Source of the DNA: Streptomyces sp. Y2F8-2
GTDB taxonomy: Bacteria > Actinomycetota > Actinomycetes > Streptomycetales > Streptomycetaceae
Reading direction: 5' to 3'
Length of the DNA: 64,000 bases
NCBI RefSeq assembly: GCF_014905555.1
Contig: NZ_BNGS01000002.1
Coordinates: 558,001-622,000 of the forward strand
Positions 60,435 to 64,000 of this stretch are shown in pieces. The translations under genes were made by a program, and so were the position numbers. Positions within the stretch are counted from its first letter, which is position 1. Each line of letters begins with the position of its first letter. The notes below the pieces were generated by a model that was given only the letters and a program-made list of their open reading frames with translations, was not told where the DNA came from and searched no databases.

Positions 60435-62126
60435 ATGGCCGCCACCCCGCAGAATCCCGCCACGCCCCGCCGCAAGGTGAGCCGTCACCGTGGCGAGGGT
60501 CAGTGGGCCGCAGGTCACTTCACCCCGCTCAACGGCAACGAGCAGTTCAAGAAGGACGACGACGGTCTCAATGTGCGGACACGCATTGAGACGATCTACT
60601 CCAAGGCGGGCTTCGACTCCATCGACCCCAACGACCTGCGCGGCCGCATGCGCTGGTGGGGCCTGTACACCCAGCGCAAGCCCGGGATCGACGGCGGCAA
60701 GACCGCGATCCTGGAGCCGGAGGAGCTGGACGACAAGTACTTCATGATGCGGGTCCGCATCGACGGCGGGGCGCTCACCACCCGGCAGCTGCGCGTCATC
60801 GGCGAGATCTCGCAGGAGTTCGCGCGCGGCACCGCCGACATCACCGACCGGCAGAACGTCCAGTACCACTGGATCCAGGTCGAGGACGTGCCCGAGATCT
60901 GGAACCGCCTGGAGGCCGTCGGCCTGTCCACGGTCACCGCCTGCGGTGACACTCCCCGTGTGATGATCGGCTCCCCGGTCGCCGGCATCGCCGAGGACGA
61001 GATCATCGACGCCACCCCGGCGCTGGAGGAGATGAAGCGCCGCGTCCTGAACAACAAGGCGTACTCGAACCTCCCCCGGAAGTTCAAGACCGCCATCTCG
61101 GGCTCGCCGCTCCTCGACGTGGTCCACGAGATCAACGACGTGGCGTTCGTCGGTGTACGGCACCCCGAGCACGGGCCGGGCTTCGACGTGTGGGTCGGTG
61201 GCGGTCTGTCCACCAACCCCAAGCTGGGCGTACGACTGGGCGCGTGGGTGCCGCTGGAGGAGGTCCCGGACGTCTACGAGGGCGTCCTGTCGATCTTCCG
61301 TGACTACGGCTACCGGCGCCTGCGCAACCGGGCCCGTCTGAAGTTCCTCGTCGCCGACTGGGGCGCGGAGAAGTTCCGCCAGGTACTGGAGGACGAGTAC
61401 CTCAAGCGGAAGCTGGTCGACGGCCCCGCTCCCGAGCAGCCCGTCCAGCAGTGGCGCGACCACGTCGGCGTCCACCGCCAGAAGGACGGCCGCTACTACG
61501 TCGGTTTCGCCCCGCGCGTCGGCCGCGTCGACGGCACCACGCTCACGAAGATCGCCGACCTCGCGGAGGCCCACGGGTCGGGCCGCGTCCGCACCACCGT
61601 CGAGCAGAAGATGATCATCCTCGATGTCGAGGAGGGGCAGGTCGACTCCCTGGTCGACGGCCTGGAGGCGCTCGACCTCACCGCCAAGCCGTCCACGTTC
61701 CGGCGCGGCACCATGGCCTGCACCGGCATCGAGTTCTGCAAGCTCGCCATCGTCGAGACCAAGCAGCGCGGTTCCTCGCTCATCGACGAACTGGAGCGGC
61801 GCCTGCCGGACTTCGACGAGCCGATCACCATCAACCTCAACGGCTGCCCGAACGCCTGTGCCCGTATCCAGGTGGCGGACATCGGTCTCAAGGGCCAGCT
61901 GGTCCTCGACGACAAGGGCGAGCAGGTCGAGGGCTACCAGGTGCACCTGGGCGGCGCGCTCGGCCTCGAGGCCGGGTTCGGCCGCAAGGTCCGCGGTCTG
62001 AAGGTCACCGCGGAGGAGCTGCCGGACTACATCGAGCGGGTCCTCACGCGCTACCAGGCGGAGCGCGAGGACGGCGAGCGGTTCGCGACCTGGGCCGCCC
62101 GCGCTTCCGAGGAGGCGTTGTCGTGA
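60435..62126 (+). CDS. sirA: ferredoxin-dependent nitrite/sulfite reductase
   Basis: 563 residues. Two ferredoxin-like plus two siroheme/[4Fe-4S] half-domains are seen: RQNVQYHWIQVEDVPEIWNR near residue 140, GVRHPEHGPGFDVWVGGG near 238, and the cluster ligands in MACTGIEFCKLAIVET near 430 and NLNGCPNACARIQVADIGLK near 468 (Cys-x5-Cys and Cys-x3-Cys). It reduces sulfite to sulfide with six electrons; place in a cys operon makes sulfite, not nitrite, the substrate. The end EEALS-stop is duplicated downstream by the repeat insertion. Confidence 0.94.
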   Translation: MAATPQNPATPRRKVSRHRGEGQWAAGHFTPLNGNEQFKKDDDGLNVRTRIETIYSKAGFDSIDPNDLRGRMRWWGLYTQRKPGIDGGKTAILEPEELDDKYFMMRVRIDGGALTTRQLRVIGEISQEFARGTADITDRQNVQYHWIQVEDVPEIWNRLEAVGLSTVTACGDTPRVMIGSPVAGIAEDEIIDATPALEEMKRRVLNNKAYSNLPRKFKTAISGSPLLDVVHEINDVAFVGVRHPEHGPGFDVWVGGGLSTNPKLGVRLGAWVPLEEVPDVYEGVLSIFRDYGYRRLRNRARLKFLVADWGAEKFRQVLEDEYLKRKLVDGPAPEQPVQQWRDHVGVHRQKDGRYYVGFAPRVGRVDGTTLTKIADLAEAHGSGRVRTTVEQKMIILDVEEGQVDSLVDGLEALDLTAKPSTFRRGTMACTGIEFCKLAIVETKQRGSSLIDELERRLPDFDEPITINLNGCPNACARIQVADIGLKGQLVLDDKGEQVEGYQVHLGGALGLEAGFGRKVRGLKVTAEELPDYIERVLTRYQAEREDGERFATWAARASEEALS

Positions 62127-62277
62127 GCCGGGCGAGTGAGCCGCAGGGGCGCGTCGGTGTCGAGAGGACGACCACGCGGAGGCCCGAAGGGCTGAGCATG
62201 GTCGTCCTCTCGACACCGACTCACAGCGCCCCGGAGGCGAACCGAGCCGCAAAAGAAGGGGAGGCGTTGTCGTGAGC
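62111..62277. mobile_element. hairpin repeat insertion flanked by 18-bp direct repeats
   Basis: GGAGGCGTTGTCGTGAGC occurs at 62111-62128 and again at 62260-62277. Between them lies a 131-bp segment whose centre forms a long stem: GGTGTCGAGAGGACGACC pairs perfectly with GGTCGTCCTCTCGACACC. The outer part GTGAGCCG...GCGCGTCGGT and GGAGGCGAAC...GCAAAAG is shared with the copy at 62416-62543. The pattern is that of a small non-autonomous (REP/MITE-like) element with a long target duplication, or of a recombination-derived insertion. Confidence 0.75.
62123..62275 (+). CDS. 50-residue ORF created by the repeat insertion
   Basis: GTG 62123 overlaps the sulfite reductase stop (GTGA), and the ORF's own stop overlaps the next gene's GTG (62272) in the same motif. 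Its last residues, EALS, copy the sulfite reductase end because of the 18-bp duplication. The middle is encoded by the hairpin element and has no family resemblance. It may be translated simply to keep ribosomes coupled between sirA and the zinc-ribbon gene. Confidence 0.4.
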   Translation: MSRASEPQGRVGVERTTTRRPEGLSMVVLSTPTHSAPEANRAAKEGEALS

Positions 62278-62583
62278 GAGCGTGCCGCGCCCTTCTACTG
62301 CCCCTACTGCGGCGATGAGGACCTGCGTCCGAGCGAAGCGGGCCACGGCGCGTGGGAATGCGCGGCGTGCAATCGAGCCTTCCAGTTGAAGTTCCTCGGG
62401 CTGCTCGCCCAGGGCGTGAGCCGAAGGAGCGCGTCGGTATCGAGCGGCCGAGCGCGCGGAGGCCCCGACGAAGGAGGGGCTGAGCACGGTCGGCCGCTCG
62501 ACACCGACTTTGGCGCTCCGGAGGCGAACGCCCCGCAAAAGGGCAGCCTTCAGCGAGCCGACAGCGGAGGGGACGAGATATGA
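62272..62583 (+). CDS. small zinc-ribbon protein of the sulfite reductase operon, with in-frame repeat
   Basis: 103 residues. The first 45 are a conserved rubredoxin-like zinc ribbon with YCPYCGDEDLRP and WECAACNRAFQLKFLGLL, that is two C-x2-C pairs. Residues about 49-91 are encoded by the second hairpin repeat, and the last dozen ([12 protein letters not shown]) resume what looks like the native end. Related actinomycete proteins as I recall are about 60-70 residues. It probably serves the sulfite reductase or CysH step, exact role unknown. Both ends overlap neighbours (GTGA, ATGA). Confidence 0.75.
   Translation: MSERAAPFYCPYCGDEDLRPSEAGHGAWECAACNRAFQLKFLGLLAQGVSRRSASVSSGRARGGPDEGGAEHGRPLDTDFGAPEANAPQKGSLQRADSGGDEI
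62416..62543. repeat. second copy of the hairpin repeat, inside the zinc-ribbon gene
   Basis: Aligns with the copy at 62136-62260: shared GTGAGCCG-AGG-GCGCGTCGGT, GCGCGGAGGCCC, GGGCTGAGCA, CTCGACACCGACT, GGAGGCGAAC and CCGCAAAAGGG. The stem is GGTATCGAGCGGCCGA against TCGGCCGCTCGACACC, different in sequence from the first copy but matched by compensating changes. Its length keeps the gene in frame. Confidence 0.75.
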
Positions 62584-63290
62584 GCACGACTCAGACGGAA
62601 CGGACGGCCGAGGAGCTGAAGGCGCTCGCCGAGCAGGCCGGCCGCGACCTGGAGGACGCCTCCGCACTGGAGATCCTCCAGTGGGCGGCCGACACCTTCG
62701 GCAAGCGCTTCTGCGTGACCTCGTCCATGGAGGACGCGGTGGTCGCCCACCTCGCCTCCCGCGCGATGCCCGGCGTCGACGTGGTGTTCCTCGACACCGG
62801 CTACCACTTCCCGGAGACCATCGGCACCCGCGACGCGGTGGACGCCGTGATGGACGTCAACGTCATCACGCTCACCCCGCGCCAGACGGTCGCCGAGCAG
62901 GACGCCGAGTACGGCCCGAAGCTGCACGACCGCGACCCCGACCTGTGCTGCAAGCTGCGCAAGGTCCAGCCGCTGGAAGAGGGCCTCAAGGGCTACGACG
63001 CCTGGGCGACCGGCCTGCGCCGCGACGAGTCCCCCACCCGCGCGAACACCCCGGTCGTCGGCTGGGACGAGAAGCGGCGGAAGGTCAAGATCTCGCCGAT
63101 CGCCCGCTGGACGCAGGACGACGTGGACGCCTACGTCGCCGAGCACGGCGTGCTGACCAACCCCCTGCTGATGGACGGCTACGCCTCCGTCGGCTGCGCG
63201 CCCTGCACCCGCCGGGTCCTTCAGGGCGAGGACGCACGCGCCGGCCGCTGGGCGGGCCGCGCCAAGACCGAATGCGGGCTGCACGGCTGA
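62580..63290 (+). CDS. cysH: adenylyl-sulfate (APS) reductase
   Basis: 236 residues, PAPS/APS reductase family. Start [20 protein letters not shown], nucleotide loop [20 protein letters not shown], and the Cys pair in [14 protein letters not shown] near residue 123, second pair in [20 protein letters not shown] near 205 and the catalytic Cys in ECGLHG at the C-terminus. The CC...C-x2-C ligands mark the [4Fe-4S] type that uses APS rather than PAPS. It makes sulfite for the reductase upstream with thioredoxin. ATG 62580 overlaps the zinc-ribbon stop. Confidence 0.93.
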   Translation: MSTTQTERTAEELKALAEQAGRDLEDASALEILQWAADTFGKRFCVTSSMEDAVVAHLASRAMPGVDVVFLDTGYHFPETIGTRDAVDAVMDVNVITLTPRQTVAEQDAEYGPKLHDRDPDLCCKLRKVQPLEEGLKGYDAWATGLRRDESPTRANTPVVGWDEKRRKVKISPIARWTQDDVDAYVAEHGVLTNPLLMDGYASVGCAPCTRRVLQGEDARAGRWAGRAKTECGLHG

Positions 63291-63316
63291 CCATGACAGA
63301 GATTCAGGAGACACAC

Positions 63317-63853
63317 GTGACGAGCGGAGCCACCGTCTGGCTCACGGGTCTGCCGAGCGCGGGCAAGACCACCATCGCCCACGAGCTGGCGGGCCGGCTG
63401 CGCGAGGAGGGCCACCGGGTCGAGGTGCTCGACGGCGACGAGATCCGCGAGTTCCTCTCCGCGGGCCTCGGCTTCAGCCGGGAGGACCGGCACACCAACG
63501 TGCAGCGCATCGGCTTCGTCGCCGAACTGCTGGCCAGCAACGGCGTCAAGGCCCTCGTCCCGGTCATCGCGCCGTACGCGGACAGCCGGGAGGCGGTGCG
63601 CAAGCGCCACCAGCAGAACGGCACGGCGTACCTCGAGGTGCACGTGGCCACCCCGGTCGATGTGTGCTCGGTGCGCGATGTGAAGGGCCTGTACGCCAAG
63701 CAGGCCGCCGGCGAGCTGAAGGGCCTGACGGGCGTCGACGACCCGTACGAGGAGCCGGAGTCGCCGGATCTGCGGATCGAGTCGCAGCACCAGACCGTGC
63801 AGGAGTCCGCGGCGTCCGTGTACGCGCTGCTCAGCGAAAGGGGACTGGCATGA
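63317..63853 (+). CDS. cysC: adenylyl-sulfate kinase
   Basis: 178 residues. P-loop [20 protein letters not shown] near residue 8, then [20 protein letters not shown] near 40 and [20 protein letters not shown] near 65, as in CysC. It phosphorylates APS to PAPS. GTG 63317 has AGGAG 7 nt upstream; ATG 63293 in frame adds eight residues but has no ribosome site. Presence of both an APS-type reductase and a kinase means PAPS is probably made for sulfotransferases or as an overflow route. Its stop overlaps cysD (ATGA). Confidence 0.92.
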   Translation: MTSGATVWLTGLPSAGKTTIAHELAGRLREEGHRVEVLDGDEIREFLSAGLGFSREDRHTNVQRIGFVAELLASNGVKALVPVIAPYADSREAVRKRHQQNGTAYLEVHVATPVDVCSVRDVKGLYAKQAAGELKGLTGVDDPYEEPESPDLRIESQHQTVQESAASVYALLSERGLA

Positions 63854-64000
63854 CGACCGTCGCCGGTATCCAGGGGGGCACGGACAGCAGCCCGTACGCC
63901 CTCTCCCACCTGGACGCCCTCGAGTCCGAGGCGGTGCACATCTTCCGCGAGGTGGCGGGCGAGTTCGAGAACCCGGTGATCCTCTTCTCCGGCGGCAAGG
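63850..64000 (+). CDS. cysD: sulfate adenylyltransferase subunit 2, N-terminal part (cut by window edge)
   Basis: 50 residues are visible from ATG 63850, including [20 protein letters not shown] and VILFSGGK, the start of the PP-loop that binds ATP. CysD, with the GTPase CysN, activates sulfate to APS. It overlaps the cysC stop by 4 nt and continues beyond the window. Confidence 0.9.
   Translation, partial: MTTVAGIQGGTDSSPYALSHLDALESEAVHIFREVAGEFENPVILFSGGK

Noticed and set aside
62123..62583. CRISPR-like array in the sulfur operon
   Set aside because: Only two copies, each an imperfect hairpin element with diverged stems, no regular spacers and no cas genes.

Overview
The window is a GC-rich chromosomal segment of a Streptomyces-type actinomycete. 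The evidence is extreme third-position GC, many GTG starts, 4-nt ATGA/GTGA gene overlaps, frequent leaderless starts 6-7 nt after a TAnnnT box, Tat-secreted glycan hydrolases, and an F420-type oxidoreductase. No rRNA, tRNA, CRISPR or intact IS element was seen.

Layout. 1-1.2 kb: the end of a TetR regulator and an overlapping alpha/beta hydrolase. 1.2-7.5 kb: L-lactate utilisation, with a divergent FadR/GntR regulator, a lactate permease, LutA, LutB and LutC, palindromic operators, and a trailing anti-sigma-like ATPase. A decayed second copy of the left-edge TetR gene follows at 7.5-7.8 kb. 7.8-12.8 kb: secreted GH5 cellulase, amylo-alpha-1,6-glucosidase-type debranching enzyme and a GT4 glycosyltransferase.

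12.9-27.8 kb: a candidate specialised-metabolite cluster of twelve genes in two divergent operons. The right arm encodes a class II DAHP synthase, a PhzD-like isochorismatase, a PhzE-like ADIC synthase, an MFS exporter, a flavin amine oxidase and a LuxR regulator. The left arm encodes two PGM1-type ATP-grasp peptide ligases, a third ATP-grasp ligase, an SDR, an F420-dependent LLM oxidoreductase and a methyltransferase. No carrier protein, NRPS or PKS is present. The likely logic is chorismate to 2-amino-2-deoxyisochorismate to a dihydro-hydroxyanthranilate unit, which the ATP-grasp enzymes join to amino acids or peptides. Two matching inverted repeats lie between the arms.

27.8-37.7 kb: a PEP-mutase/isocitrate-lyase-family enzyme and a DUF3592 protein, then a pectin (rhamnogalacturonan/arabinogalactan) degradation island: CE12-type esterase, PL4 lyase, two GH43 enzymes and a beta-helix surface protein. 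Sites matching the sequence next to the LacI gene at 50.2 kb suggest one regulon. 37.8-48.3 kb: small enzymes, a decayed IS5-type transposase, a giant poly-HAMP hybrid histidine kinase with a SpoIIE phosphatase, and a homocysteine methyltransferase. 48.4-60 kb: carboxylesterase with divergent LacI regulator, ThuA-like protein, VOC and AraC genes, YihY-type membrane protein, AidB-like acyl-CoA dehydrogenase, GAF regulator, secreted protein and GNAT.

60.1-64 kb: the assimilatory sulfate-reduction operon (sulfite reductase, zinc-ribbon protein, cysH, cysC, start of cysD), preceded by a cysteine-containing leader peptide. Two copies of a hairpin-forming repeat sit inside this operon. One is flanked by an 18-bp direct repeat that preserves the translational overlap; the other is in frame in the zinc-ribbon gene.
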